Shown: positions 11,301-24,427 of the stretch, in pieces
Layout: every line of letters begins with the position of its first letter
How positions within the stretch are numbered: position 1 is the stretch's first letter
Assembly: GCA_013399305.1 (NCBI GenBank)
Contig: VXAI01000374.1
Span: 124,001-188,000 of the forward strand
Origin: Rostratula benghalensis
Lineage: Eukaryota; Chordata; Aves; Charadriiformes; Rostratulidae
Length of the DNA stretch: 64,000 nt
Reading direction: 5' to 3'
The notes under the pieces: model-generated
The model's input: the letters and a program-made list of their open reading frames with translations, nothing else
Told to the model about the DNA's origin: nothing
The model's database searches: none
Program-made: the position numbers and the translations under genes

Positions 11301-14300
11301 CATTGAAGACCTTCAAACACTACATCTTTATGTCTTGCAACGTACTGATACAAGTCCACCAAATACTTCTAATCAGGGCCATTCTTTCCTTTTGAGGCAG
11401 TGGAAATACTGGTCCTGGACTACATCTTTGATTTACAGGGCTTTTCTCACAGTGGTATCAGTGTGACTGCAGAGAAGTATTTGCAAATATTCTGCGTAAC
11501 ATAACATAGCCCGTTCTTGTGGCATCTTAGTCACTGCCTATGATCTGCTTTTCAAAGCTCTGAATCCCCTCAAAATCTTGAAAGTCCTCTGTGAGGTAGA
11601 ATTTCCCTAAAGGTGGCTTCAATATTATTTCAGCATAAGACAAACCTCAAAGCATAGGGCAATTGAACCAGCCTGGGGGCTACAAAAATGTGTCAGCCAC
11701 CCTTGCTAATGGAGAATGTGCAGCCAGTTCCACAGAAGCAGCTGGCAGAAAGAGTATGTACCAGAGTAGGACCAAACTTTGCAAACTGTGCAAGTCATCC
11801 AGAACAAAAGCACAGTAGTTGTACCTCCCCACTGAGATCCCACCACATGAACTACCAGACCACAACCCTGATGTGTGTCAGACATCAAGAATGCCAAACA
11901 TTAGGGCTTACCAGAAAGTGCTTCAGACAGAAAGATGGCTTAAAAAGATGTCTCCTTCCATTAAATTTTTCCAGTACAGTCACTGATATGCTAAACCTCC
12001 TAAGCTGTTAGGTGACGGCTCACTTCAAATCATCAACACTCCTTAATATACTAGAAGATTACAAAACACTCCTTACAGTAAGGACACCATAATAGAAATA
12101 GTGGCTATTGACAGTCCTGCCTGAATTTGTTCACGTGGAGACGTGGCAACAACAACTCAAGCAGGACAGAAAGGAAGAAAAAAAATCTTTCTTATTGGAA
12201 AATTTCAAGAAAACCAAAGTACTTCAGTAAATTATTTCATTTTTTAATGACTCAATTTAAACAAAGCCATTGCTCCTTAACCAGCTATATATTCATTTCT
12301 CTGGTAAGGAAAAACAAGGAAGAATTACAGCATCCCTAGGATTTCTTTGTGTCTTGGGATTTCTGAATTTTTATTGCCACTGAAATGCAAAATGCTGGTG
12401 GTGAAAAATGTCAGCTTTTAAATTCATTGCTTTAAAATTGTACGCAATGTCTACTCTGAGGTTGTGTTGGTCAAGCTACTATCTATAAAGCTTTCCAAAA
12501 GCCAGCAGCTGCCATATACTTTTTACAGATAGTAGCTCTCTTTAGTTTGTTCTCAGGTTGCATTACCTCAGGTTTTCTGTGTATGAGTAAGAGGGAATAA
12601 GTTTTTTCCCTTGTTCTGGCTACTGTAGGACTGATCCAGTAGGCACAGGTATTATGTCTTTGAGCAGAGGACCTGAGACACCTAGCTTTAAAGCAGACTG
12701 AATGGATCCAATTGTTAAGGGCCACAGTGCCATTCTATAATATGAAGTCCCATATGTGACAATGTGCCCAGCCTGATCAGTTTGGTGAAAAAAGAACCAA
12801 AAAAAAAAATCCCACAAAGGTAAACCAAAAATGTCCCCAGTTTTCTGCTGGCTGAGCAAACTTATCAGGCTGGGTGCATGGGTGGTGCCGGGACCACATG
12901 GCCAGGAAATAGTGGCAGAAAGAACCGTGTTGCTGTGTTTAGATTGGTTTGGGCTATTTTGAATTTCCAGCTTTAATATACTCAGCTGGATGAACATGAG
13001 TGGAGAAAACAGGGAGACAGGGTCACCAGGTGTAAGGCAGAGTCTGTGAGGGAAGCAAGGAGCAGCTGATAGCCAGCACTTGCATAGCTTAACTGCAGAG
13101 ATGGCAGAAAGAAGCCATGTGAATCCCTAGGAGTATTGTTAAAAAACCCAGGATGTCCCAGAAAACTCCTGGACTGGAATAAATGACCTTCCCTGAAACA
13201 CATAGGCTTACTTACTGAAATTTAATTTACTTCATCCAATTCTAGAGCCAAAGAGGGAAAAAGCAAGAACTAGATAACTGAAAAAGCCAAGGAAAAAAAA
13301 AAATATATACAGAGGGGAAATGGAAGAAGCAGCTAAAAGTACAAAGAAGAAAAGGCTCAATACAAAGTTTGCCCAGAAGGCAAGTATCTTGACAAATCTC
13401 TTCCAGCATAAGGTGTCTCCTTTTCCACTTTCCACTCAAGATATTCCTAAATCTGCCCCAAGGATGGATCAGTGTATGTGTCAGAGGCTCCTGCTGCATA
13501 TTCTGGTTATCAAATACAAAGGATCATCACCTCTGCAACATGGTTGTGCACCAACATGCCTGGTAGGACAACGTCGCACAATGTTGGCCAAGTTTCCCCT
13601 ATTCCCACCAAGCACAGTAATAGCAGACCTTTAAATTCCAACTTATGCCTCAACTGAAACAGCCACATATCTGCTGGCTAAGGCAGCAGTATGGGATGGT
13701 ATGGGATGCAGTCAGCTCTAATTTATATCCCAGGCTGAGCCAGAGCAGCAGTTGAACCCACATCTCCCTGTCCCTTTAAGTTCCTTAGACCCTCAACATA
13801 CAACTTTACTCAGAAAGACCACTTCTAGCCCTATGAGAAAATATCCCCCCATTCCCCTCCTCTCCAAACTGGCAAATATTTCTGGAACATACTTTTTTCA
13901 CAAAAATTATACATCTATCAAAAAATTATTGCTTGCTTTTTTTCAGAGCAGAAATATTCCCCGTAATATGATCTAGTCTGTCCAACAGACAGATTTACCT
14001 TACCCTGTCTTCTCACTTGTTTCATATCACTGATTTCTGAAAGTCTCCCACTGCCGGTATTTTCTGCTTCCAGATGGTCAGTGAATTGCACGCAAACAAA
14101 ATAACCCTTGAATTTTCATACTTTCATCTTCAGCAACTATTTATTCTGTGTATCAAACACAGCTTTGGTTACATTCTTAGTGGGGCAATAGAATTATCAC
14201 CTCTTATTACAATCTGATGATGTACACAGGGAAAAGAGTTACAGTTGCACCCTTTGAGAACTGTGATAAACTTGTCTGTGATGACTTCCAAAAACAGAAA

Positions 14301-16392
14301 CAATTTCTGAAGGCGGGAAACAGCTTTGTCTGTAGGTTTCTGTTAAGACTCCGGTACTGAGATGCATTTTTAAGAGTAGTAGGCTACTGCACTGAATGCT
14401 GATCTTTGCCCACAAGCTTTTTTTTTTTTTTCAAATTGTGCTCCATCTGGAGCAATAAATTTCTCTTGCCTCAAACATTAAACCTGCTTTAATTCTACAG
14501 TCTAAACAACAGGTGGTAGATTATTTTTCAGAATTAGCAGCCAACTGCTAGAGCAATTCTCAACCCAATTACTTTGTTTTGAGGTTTGAATTTCATGGCT
14601 AAGTGGCAGTCTACATTTCTTACCAGTAGAAACCAATGTCAGTCCTCCAAGACATATGTCGCCATTCCTTCAGTCCCTCCAAAGTGAAGACAACTTCATA
14701 GCCCTCACTTTAAAGGGAAATACACTTCTTGGCATTAAAACCCTAAATGTAATAGGACTCTCATTGCAAAATATAGGAAAGGTTTTTCAAAAGCATTATG
14801 AATTTTCCCAACATTTTCTCTCACTGGGCCTCCAAAAAAGGGGTTTTTTAAATCACCCTTTTTGTATAATAGAACACATTTAGACCAGTACTTAATACAG
14901 ATAGATAAGACATTATTTTACCAGCCTAGTAGAATAGAGAAAATATGAAAAGAAATTCCCTCTGTCAAATTGACACCAATACTGAAATTGCAAAAACACA
15001 AAAGCAAACCTTAAACTACATGCACAGTGTCAGCTCAAGTCAGTTTAGTACATCTTTAAAATAACTTGAATTATTTTGTTCTAAGATTGATCAGTAATCA
15101 AAATAAAAATCACTAACATAACACACACTTTTAAAATTAATTTCAGGCTAGAGGACATTAATTTTTCAGTCAGCACATGTAGCCATGAAATCACCTTAAA
15201 TCTGGACTATTTTTTTTTTTTGGTATTAAAGTAGTCAGCTTCTGGAAAACAGACCTTTGTCCCCAAACTTTATGTTTCAATAAGCTGGCATTTTCTCATT
15301 AAAAATATTTGAGAAAATCCTGACAAGCTCTAACACTAAGCACTTCTGAAAAATTCCAGTACTGAGTGATTTGAACCATTATCCTTGATTTGTATAGGTA
15401 TTTATTTTTAGAAGTGGCAGCTTTTACACGAATAGCCATTACGGGTGCTGCCATGGGAACAAGCTAGCAGCAGGCTGTCATTAGGTATTTGGGAGTCCAG
15501 ATAGCAGCTAAGTGATGGGCATCTCCCCACTTCCACTTGCCCTTCTAGATCTGATTGCTAGGTGACCTGTTTAAGGTACTTACCTTGTTTGTCCCCAGTG
15601 AGAGCTAGCACCTCTGGAAGGCATCTCATCTATCAAACTCTGCTCTCATGATGGGGGCTATTCAGGCTCCTCTGCATAACCTACAGAAGGAGGGCAGCTG
15701 CCTGGTTTGAACAAAATGAAGTAGCACCTCCACAGCTCACAGCAGAGAATGTGGATCACTGTGGGTAATTGGCAGAACTTCCTAATGAAGGCCAATGTGC
15801 TCTCTTGCAGACTAGTTATACTCATGGCTAGTTAAGGCACAAGTAATTGCTCGAAAAAGCCTCATCTGAGATTAAAGCAAAGATAAATGGAAGATGACAG
15901 GGAGAGCCAAGGTTATTTAAGGCCAAAGTTTTTCAGAATGATACATTTTCACGAAAGCCTCCCTTCAATTTCAGTGAAATCTTCTTCCACCCTACCATTG
16001 AAAACAGAGAGAACCGTCTGCCTTGTAAAGTTCACCTCCAGACTTCCAGATTTCTTTTGAGTAGATTTGGACACAAAAATAATTAAGGCATCACCATACA
16101 TTGAGCGTGCTAATTGAAAAACCAGAGACTATGCACTTAACTTTAATTAGCAACTGTTCAGTATTTACTTTTGAGTTTGTCATACTAGAACTTGTTTAGC
16201 TTGCTGCCAAAGATATTTTCGACATGCATATTTTCCGTGTTGGTTTGAAATCAGGAGATGATATGGTATACCACAGAAGGATATATACTTTAATGCAGCA
16301 GGTATAATTTCTGATGTAATTTCAGAGAAGATCAACAATGAAGATGCCACGACTATTTTTTTTCTGCTCAAGCAGATGACAAACTCCAAAGC
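11301..16392. other. No gene recognised
   Basis: Only short overlapping open frames are seen on both strands, none with a recognisable domain. The 12.6-13.0 kb minus frame of 125 codons has no motif I know. Poly-A/T runs occur near 12798-12808, 13291-13303, 14418-14431 and 15210-15221. A small direct repeat of TATGGGATG lies near 13692-13708. No LINE, LTR or DNA-transposon ends were identified. Confidence 0.55.
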
Positions 16393-16689
16393 TTACTGTG
16401 GCTCTTTGCCAAAAACATTAAGCCTCTCCTCCCTCTCCAGCCTAACACTCTCAAGCTCCTGCTGTAACAGGCCCATCTCTAGAGCCAGTTCCAGCTCAAG
16501 CTCACTCAACATGCTGCTGCTGCTGATCTGCCCTCCTGGCTTGCTCTGCTGGCTGTCCCCAAAACAGTCCTCCTCTCTGTGACCCTGCCATATGTACACT
16601 GGTCCTACTCTGCCACACAAGTTGTTCAGCTTCTTCTCATACTTCCCCATCTGTTTTAGGGGCTTACTGAGCTGTTTGCTCACCTGCAT
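16393..16689 (-). other. Unrecognised open frame with coiled-coil-like C terminus
   Basis: This minus-strand frame of about 98 codons ends at a TAA. Its last 40 residues are rich in Glu, Leu and Arg in heptad-like order (SELELELALEMG, then QQELESVRLEREERLN), which would favour a coiled coil. It is preceded by a Lys/Gln-rich segment and a Ser/Gly linker. The underlying DNA is richer in GC than its surroundings. I do not recognise a family. No clear splice sites, Kozak context or polyadenylation signal support it as a gene. It could be a pseudogene piece, an exon of an unknown gene or transposon protein, or a chance frame in a CTC/AGC-rich tract. Confidence 0.2.
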
Positions 16690-19600
16690 GCTACTTCTTG
16701 GGTGTCTCTATGCTTTCTGCCCTGTGTCCCTTGTAACAAAGGGATCTCTTTCATTCATGACAAAGACCCACCAGTCATTGATCTAATGTTTTGATTATAC
16801 ATGCAGCTCCAGAGACATCTGCTTTTCCCACTTAGTTCCACTTCTTCTGCTGCCTCAGTTTCTTAGTCTTCCCTCTCCCAGCATCTTGTGCTTCTGTTGC
16901 TACCTATCCATCATCATTACTTAGGGTTAGAGTCATAAGAGCCTCCATGCTTTCACAGTCACAACTCAGCTCTATATTTATCAGAGCTCTGCTTGTTCCT
17001 GTGACTACATAAGGGCCTTATTTCTCCTCCTGTTTACTCCACAGACTCCAACTCACATGGTTTCTACTAGGATTCAGCAGAGCAGACCTGCTCCCTACAG
17101 AGCAAAGCAAGCTGATTTATTCCCCATACATGTTTTCATCAAGATCTTGCCACTGAGAATATTGATGAGCTGCCAATTAGTGGTATATTATCAAAGCTTG
17201 ATACCAATACAGTGACCTCAGTGAGACAGGGGTGATAAAACCTCCAGTTCAGGTCAGAACAGGCCATAGGAATTCTTATGTGGAAAGTCATGAGGCAGCA
17301 CGGGCCACACAACACTTAAGTCACAGCTCCAGAGTTAATACCTTTCCTTTGTATAGCAAATTTTCCTGTAACATCTTCTCTTAGATACTCTGTGTGTGTT
17401 ATTTAAAAACAGAACTACTTCAAAGCCACAGGTTATTCAACACCCACTTCTGTAGAGGCTGTGCTTTGTCTACGGTATTTCTAGACAATAGCCATAAACA
17501 CTTCATTTTAATTTTAACCTTAGCAATAGCAAAAGACTACGGTGTGCTAAAAACTGAACACAAAAAGTCACAAGGACAATTTTCAATTAGATTAAGTGCC
17601 ACGTCATTTGTTTTGTTTGATTCTTGACAGCTCAAAACTCAATTTGGGGAAACTGTTCCTTAGTGAATATTTTGAGGAGGTAAACACAATCTATTGTCTT
17701 TTTCCTTTTTGAAGCATTGTCTTATTATAGCCAGCATTTTCAAGAATGCAACTATTATTTCCTAAAATGTAGCCCACATCATCTCACCTTCTTTTTGGAG
17801 AAGACTGAATGAACATAAAGAAAAGATGGTGCTTGCTCAAAGTCTTGTCTTCATCTCATAACTGTTGGGAAAGTAATAGGACCTCCCTGGGCTGCACACA
17901 TGCAGCAAGTAGGTAATGCAGTCCTGTCTGAAGGGAGAACAGTAGACTGCCAGGGATAAGGAAACACCATTCAATACTCAAAGATGAGCTACTCTGTCCA
18001 CTCATATAATTGCATATTTTTTAGCCAGTGCCTTTGAGCCAACATGACACATCATCAAGTGTCTAATGAATTTAGGCATACTCATTACCAAAGGATTAAT
18101 GAAAATCTGCCATATAGCCCACATGCATATCCATGTAAAATTATGAAGCTGAAGCTCTGATTAGCCTACTTAGGCCCAAAAACCAGAAAGAGATTTGGAT
18201 GCTTCCACTGCCCTCATAGTAAATAGTCTATTTCACTACTCACTGGTATTGCCATATGCACACTTTCAGGTAAGAACGTTTATTACCATTATGTGTCTTT
18301 ATTGTCCTCTAGGAGAGAAGCTATTGGACTTATAATTATCCATTACTGGTACCTGGATACATTTCCTGAGGGAAGCTTTCCACTAATTCATACTCTTGTC
18401 ATGTTTGCTGCATCACATCTAATGTCGTTTTTCTAAATTAGATAAATAAAATATTTATATTTCATGACCTTGAAAAGAAATGTGGACTACTAGCTCAGGA
18501 TGAATTGCCTTGAATTCAATAAATATTAATAGAATACAACAAGCACCAGAGCAGAAAAAAACCAACTGATACACCCCTAATGAGTGTGGTGGCATTTATT
18601 ATTTAAATGACCATTAGAAACACTCTTAGCCTTTTGAGGAATTCAAGCAGGAACAGTAGACAGATGTTCCTGTATGCAGGAGATTAATCATTCTCTCTAT
18701 GCAATGCAGGACCAATTAATTCTTTTGTGTGTGTGTTGTGAGTTGTGTTTTTTTTCTCTCCAGTAAACAAAAGGAAATTAACATCTGAATATTTTTGGGC
18801 ATCTAACTTTAGGAAGTACTGCTGTGGTTTATTTGTAGGAAACACTTCCCACACAAACTACTGTAGCCGGGTTACAATTAGTTTTGTTAAGCCTCACGAG
18901 CAAACCATGTTTCAGAGACAAGAGGACAGGCATGCTGTCATAGAATAAAAAGTGTTTTGACATGCTTGTGCCAGAAATAGCAGTTCTGGTGAGGAACAGA
19001 AACACCTGTGTTTTAGCAGTTCTCACAAACTATATAACAGACAAATCTAGAGGACTGGCTATAAGACTCAAGTTTCATCGCGCTGGGATCTGGGTAACAT
19101 GTTACCATCACTTGATTAAAATCAAGAGATCACAATGCTATACACCAACCAAATGGAAATGGAAAACCATTCTAACAGTTGAGATAAAGAATGGTGATAT
19201 ATAGCACAAGTCTTCCTTTTATTTCTACAGTGACTGGTCCCAGCATATGGCAGGAATACCACAAACCAAGGGCGTCCCAGTCTCATCCTCTGGTCAACTG
19301 TACTTGACCTACCATAGCCTGTACCAGCACCAAAGGGTTAGACAAGTTACTTACCGGGGCTGTGCCTCACCTCCAAAACTCAAAACTTGTAGAACAACAT
19401 CAACTACCACACAACCACAGGTCAGAGAGAAAGGTATGAAATCAGCATAAACAGACTCTGAAGTCAGACAAAGGCTTTACAATCCACATAGTACATTTTG
19501 CATTAGATTGAACAAGCACAGGAGATTTGTCACAATGAATTTCTTAGGCTGGTTTCAATGTAATTCTGATTATTTCCACAAAAATTTGGACACGAAAAGA

Positions 19601-22600
19601 GAAATAAAATAAATCATGTCAAATACCATGCTTACTCGCTATATAGGGGCAAATACAAGGGGAAAAAAAGTCAATGTACTCCATTGATATTATCAGTACT
19701 GCTTGGCATTTCAAAAAAATAACTTCCAAAATGAGACATTGCTATTTAAGATAGAACTTTTTCAACTCAGGCTGAGTGAAAATTAAAAAAAAAATTAGCA
19801 TTTTTGTATATGTAAAGCAACTGCATTAAATGCTTAGTACCACTTGTTCTGGTAAATCTTTTTGAAAGATAATGGAAAGCTGAAGCTCTTAGGCATCCTG
19901 TTATTAAAGATAAATGCAGCAGAAGAAGCACACTTCTTATCTCTCTTGCTGCTGCATGTCCTTAGTTTCACACCTTGATTTGCTGGCTGTTAAACAAGCA
20001 GATCTCTTGCTTTATGGCTGGCTTGTAAGGTTTTGGAAGGTTATAAAAATTTCAGCAGCCTTAACCTGCTTAGATAAGGCTCAGAAAAAAATAAAAAAAA
20101 AGTGTTAAGGTGTTTGATGGGATAGTTACTCCACCTTTCCCTTGCAGAGTTCTGCTGATAGGTACCTACCTCTCAAAAGGGCTGGAGGCAGGAGGCCTTT
20201 TCCCTCCAAGCCCAGCTTGAGTCCACGAATGTCCTCAAACTCTCAGGTTTCGTCCAAGTTGGTGAATGGCATCCCTAATATGGGAATTGGGACACAGAAA
20301 CCCTACTGTCTCTTGGAGGCTTTTTTGGGCGATGAAAGTAAGTTTGTAAGATTTTTGTTACAAGCTTCAGAGTTTAAAGCCAGAGCCTGATCTGGCGTAA
20401 ACCTGCAAACTAGCTCTGATTTCTGCTCAACTATTTCAATGAAGATTAGAAAAGGAAATGACCAAATGTAGCCCAGTTGCAGAGGTATAGAAGCTAGGAA
20501 GAGGACATTTGACTTTTAAGGTCAGGTGTCTAGATGCCTGTGCGTTACATCACACTGGTTAAGTGTGAAGTTATTTCACAATTGCCTAAATCAAGTCAGA
20601 TGTTTACTGCAAGGCAGATAATTATCTAATTGAATACAATGGAAAAACTTATTAGGTGCTGATATGTGTCTTTGAAAAATAAGACTGAAGCTGAGATGTT
20701 CCTTGCTCTTCCCTCTTCCTCCCCCTTCAACGCTCTCCATAACGGTTTAAGTTAATTTCATGTTAAATGTACATACTTAAACCTCTGAGACTGAATTTTT
20801 TAATTGATTATGAGAGCAAAGAGGATCTACACAGCTTATTGAGAGTAACTTCTCAACACCTTCCCTGATACTATAACACAGGCACATTTACAAACAAGAA
20901 AAGTATTTATTCCTCCTTGCTGCTAAACACAATACCAGAGCCTGGCAGTTTTGCCATCATTCACTTCTATGCAAGGCTACACCTAAATACACCCTTACCA
21001 TGGAGCAGGTGGCAACAGTCAATTCATTTCAGTGCTTACAACACCCGCACATTACAATTAGGACCATTTTAGGTTTTGTGGCATTGTGCACAAGTAGGTA
21101 GTTTGCACACTGGACACTAGACAGATCATCTACAGCAAAGCAACACTCCAAAGGTTTTGTTATTAGCCCCCACAGTCATCAAACAGAAGGCAGTGACAGG
21201 GCAGAGAGATTAGAGTGCTGGCATGGCTTCAAGTTCTGCTTTGCGTCTCACCTCTTCTGTGATCTTGGACAAATGATTTAGAATACTGGCACTGCTCTGC
21301 TTCCCAAAGTTGTTGTGAGATGCATTGATACAGGAGTTTCTGAAGATCTTGCAGCCTCCTACAAAGAGGTGAGATGTCATCCCTGCATCTGCAATTAAGA
21401 GCTGTCCTGGGGAATATAAGACTCTGAAAGGAAAGTACAGCCAACTTCCCAAACCTTATCTTTTCATAGGATTGAATTGCCTTGATATTTTCAAAATAAA
21501 GCCTTGCCAAACATAGACCTACATCCCCGCACTAACAGGGGACAAATTCATGTGATTGTGCAAGTGTTCTTTCTTCTGCTTCAAACCAGAGGGTGGGTTA
21601 GGAACTTCTACATAGACTGGAAGGAGGAAAATTAATAGATAAGAAATCACCTAGCTATGAAGTTGTTATGACATTTTCTACGTAAGTATGAACTATTTCT
21701 AGCCAATTACCTCTTTCAGTAATATCATTTGTCTATAATGCACACTGATATTGGTGTGCACTACAACAGATACAATTAAAATGCCCATATATCTTTGGAA
21801 GAATGGACCTTTATACCTGTCAGCTATTACTGCAACTACATAGAAATATGAATATGGCTGGATTTGGTGGAGCTTACACTCTCAGTATCACTGTTTGTTT
21901 CTCCACAAATGACTGTTCCATTTTTAACCAGATAAAATGACATTCAAGCTCCCTAAGGCACTTGGTTACAGTCTAGTCACATGAATCAGAGGTTCATCAC
22001 TTCATAATGTCCATTCAACACTGGCAATCGATGCCCCTAGATTTCTCTGTGATCAAGTCTGAGCTTCAGTGTTACACATTCAGGAGGGCATGATTCAGTC
22101 TTCAGTCTCTTTATCAACAAGTCCAGTCAGTTGAGCATATAAGAATTTTTTCCCTTGATCTCTTGCAAATAAAATCAGGTAAGGACCAGCCTCTAGTGAA
22201 GATCTGACAATCAGTTTTACTCAGGATGCAACGCTCTTGTTACTCGCAGTGATTTTCACCTCTACATTAGAACCCATGAATAGTGATAATAATGTCCACA
22301 AAGCCTACATAGTCCTCTGCCCAACAGTTTTACAAATAGGTTTGCAATGACTGGAAACCTTTGGGATACTTGTCAGTTGCAAACTGCTGACTAGTATCAC
22401 CAATAGTACAAGCAGAGTGACATCAACTGTAGAAGTATCGTCCTGGACCTTCAGTCCTCTGGCAGATCTATAACAACTGCTATCCACAAATTTCCCGAAT
22501 TTCTGGTACTAATACCCACTTTTGCATTCACAAAGCACAAATCCATTCAGTAGCACACCACAGAAATTGTTAATGGCCCTAGAACCAACAGAAGTGCCCT

Positions 22601-23160
22601 CAATATCACTGAATTCCAGATGTTGCAGCTGCTGTGTTAATTCACCTCCCTTCTGCATAACCAAAAGGCTTCACAACATGTGCATGCTCCAATAATAGAG
22701 GGCATGGCCTGTCTTAGTCTGTGCCACAAGGTACCACTAGCAAAGACCAGCACAAGAAGCTGCAGAGAGTTGTACACACTGCCAGTCGAGACAGTGTGAA
22801 GTAAATTTAAAACAAGTGGTTTACTTACACTAACACCTGACTTTGCACACTCTAATCCCAGCAAGTCAACAGATGGCTAGGTCCCACCACAACAGCTAGA
22901 ACAGAATGACCTCTTTTGAAAGTCTCATGCCATACGTGTGATGTTGCCTGTCTCTGGAAATGTGGACAAGATCACAGTTCTCCTATTCCTAAAAACACTT
23001 GGCTCAGAACTGCAAGAGGAAAAATACCTGAGTTCCTCTTTCAAGCAATGCTTTGTGGAGTACCCACGTATGCCAGAGTGCCAGAGCACACCGGTGCTCA
23101 TAATGCCAGTTTTACCTGTCTCCTATTCAATAAACAAAGAGCAACTTCAAAAATCCCAAA
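16690..23160. other. No gene recognised
   Basis: There are only short chance open frames here. I saw no repeat-family ends. Short TG-rich (18726-18745) and poly-A (20088-20101) tracts are the only simple repeats noted. The sequence around 22300-22870 has several short overlapping open frames on the minus strand without recognisable motifs. Confidence 0.55.
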
Positions 23161-23240
23161 TAATAAAATAGTGTAATAAAATAATAATAATAATAATAAC
23201 AACAACAACACAACAACAACAGCAACACCAGCAACACAAA
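23161..23240. repeat. TAA/AAC compound microsatellite
   Basis: A run of (TAA) units (about 23170-23199) passes directly into (CAA)/(AAC) units that become interrupted by G and C changes (CAGCAACACCAG) near 23220-23235. Such compound trinucleotide arrays vary in length and are a probable polymorphic marker. They do not have CRISPR organisation. Confidence 0.9.
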
Positions 23241-24370
23241 TAATCCAAAGTTTAACTCATTATTCTGGTTTAAAAAAAAAAGTATACTGTACAATAGAAA
23301 GCAGAGAGATTGCCTAGAACATTATTAGAATTATAATAATGCAAATATTTTTCAGATGCTTTTAGTATTCTGTAAAACAAACCCAGGGAACTGCATATGG
23401 ATTTTTAGTCTTCTAAGCATTTCCACATTCCAGAAGAAGCTAATCTTTGTGGCACTCCATCGGATAAGGCATTAAATTACAAGCAAGCATGCAATACTGC
23501 AGAGTAGGCAGTTTAAAGTCTTTCTTTAAAGAAATTCATCCTTGATTGAAACATCCATGATTTGGTTTATGCAAGTGATACCAAAAACAGTTTCCTGATG
23601 AACATTGCTTCTGGCACAATTAATTATTTCAAAGGAGCTGTATGTCTGAATTGGATTTCAAAGGGGATTGAGCAAAACAGGCATTTAAACCTTTGACTTA
23701 TTCTCAAAAGATCATTTTTATCTAAACTGAATTCAAATGCCATTGAAAAAGGAAAAAAGCCATTACTCAATCTACATGTATGTTTCCTGTTTTGAAGAGT
23801 TCATATATAACAGGAAAAAAAATCCTCTTTTAAAACTGTGAACAGTATGCATGCAACATATATTTTGTCTCCATAACTAATTAATCATGTGTTTAAAGGC
23901 TTTGTTTAAAAACATGCCTGTTTGGTAAAGGTAGAAGTGTCTCACTGAATTCAAGTTTATAACGGTAAGCATACACTTCAGTGCTTTGAAGAGCTGCTTT
24001 TGATTTGATGGAGAATTTCAGGGGGAAAAGATGGTCCCTTTGAGTTCTTAAACTGAACTGTATATGTGAATTCTGATTTACAGAAAAAGATTTCATCTGC
24101 TGCACTTAATTTCCAACAAAGGAGCTCTAGAATTACCTCTAGTATCTTTCCAGTGTAAACACAACTGAGCTCAAGAAGCTAATTTGCAACTGAGAGTTAA
24201 TGCAGCAAATGATATAGCACATAGTACCAGACCACATTAAACAAAGGCTAATCCTTAGCAGCAAAGGATATTAAATGGACTCTCTTATTGAACACCCTAT
24301 CAGCAAAAGGGGTAGAGAAAAAAAATGCATTGGCTTTCAGATACTTAATTATCTGCAATGTGTATGCAAC
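23241..24370. other. No gene recognised; AT-rich
   Basis: AT-rich, with runs such as TTATAATAATGCAAATATTT near 23330, and no repeat ends or coding signatures. A 70-codon minus-strand frame (23893-24105) has no recognisable domain. Confidence 0.55.
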
Positions 24371-24427
24371 TGGGAGTTGGACTAGGTGATCTCTAGAGGC
24401 CGCTTCCAACTCTGACAATTCCGTGAT
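24371..24427 (+). mobile_element. CR1 3'-end fragment
   Basis: The segment matches the terminal CR1 3' untranslated region. It reads GTTGGACTAGGTGATCTC, then AGAGG..GCTTCCAAC, then TCTGACAATTCCGTGAT. Only about 57 bp of the tail remains, consistent with the extreme 5' truncation typical of CR1 retrotransposition. This 3' end (ACAATTCCGTGAT) differs from the CATAGAAT-type ends elsewhere in the window, so it belongs to a different CR1 subfamily. Confidence 0.85.

Noticed and set aside
23161..23240. CRISPR array
   Set aside because: It is a trinucleotide microsatellite without repeats-plus-unique-spacers structure, in a vertebrate genome.
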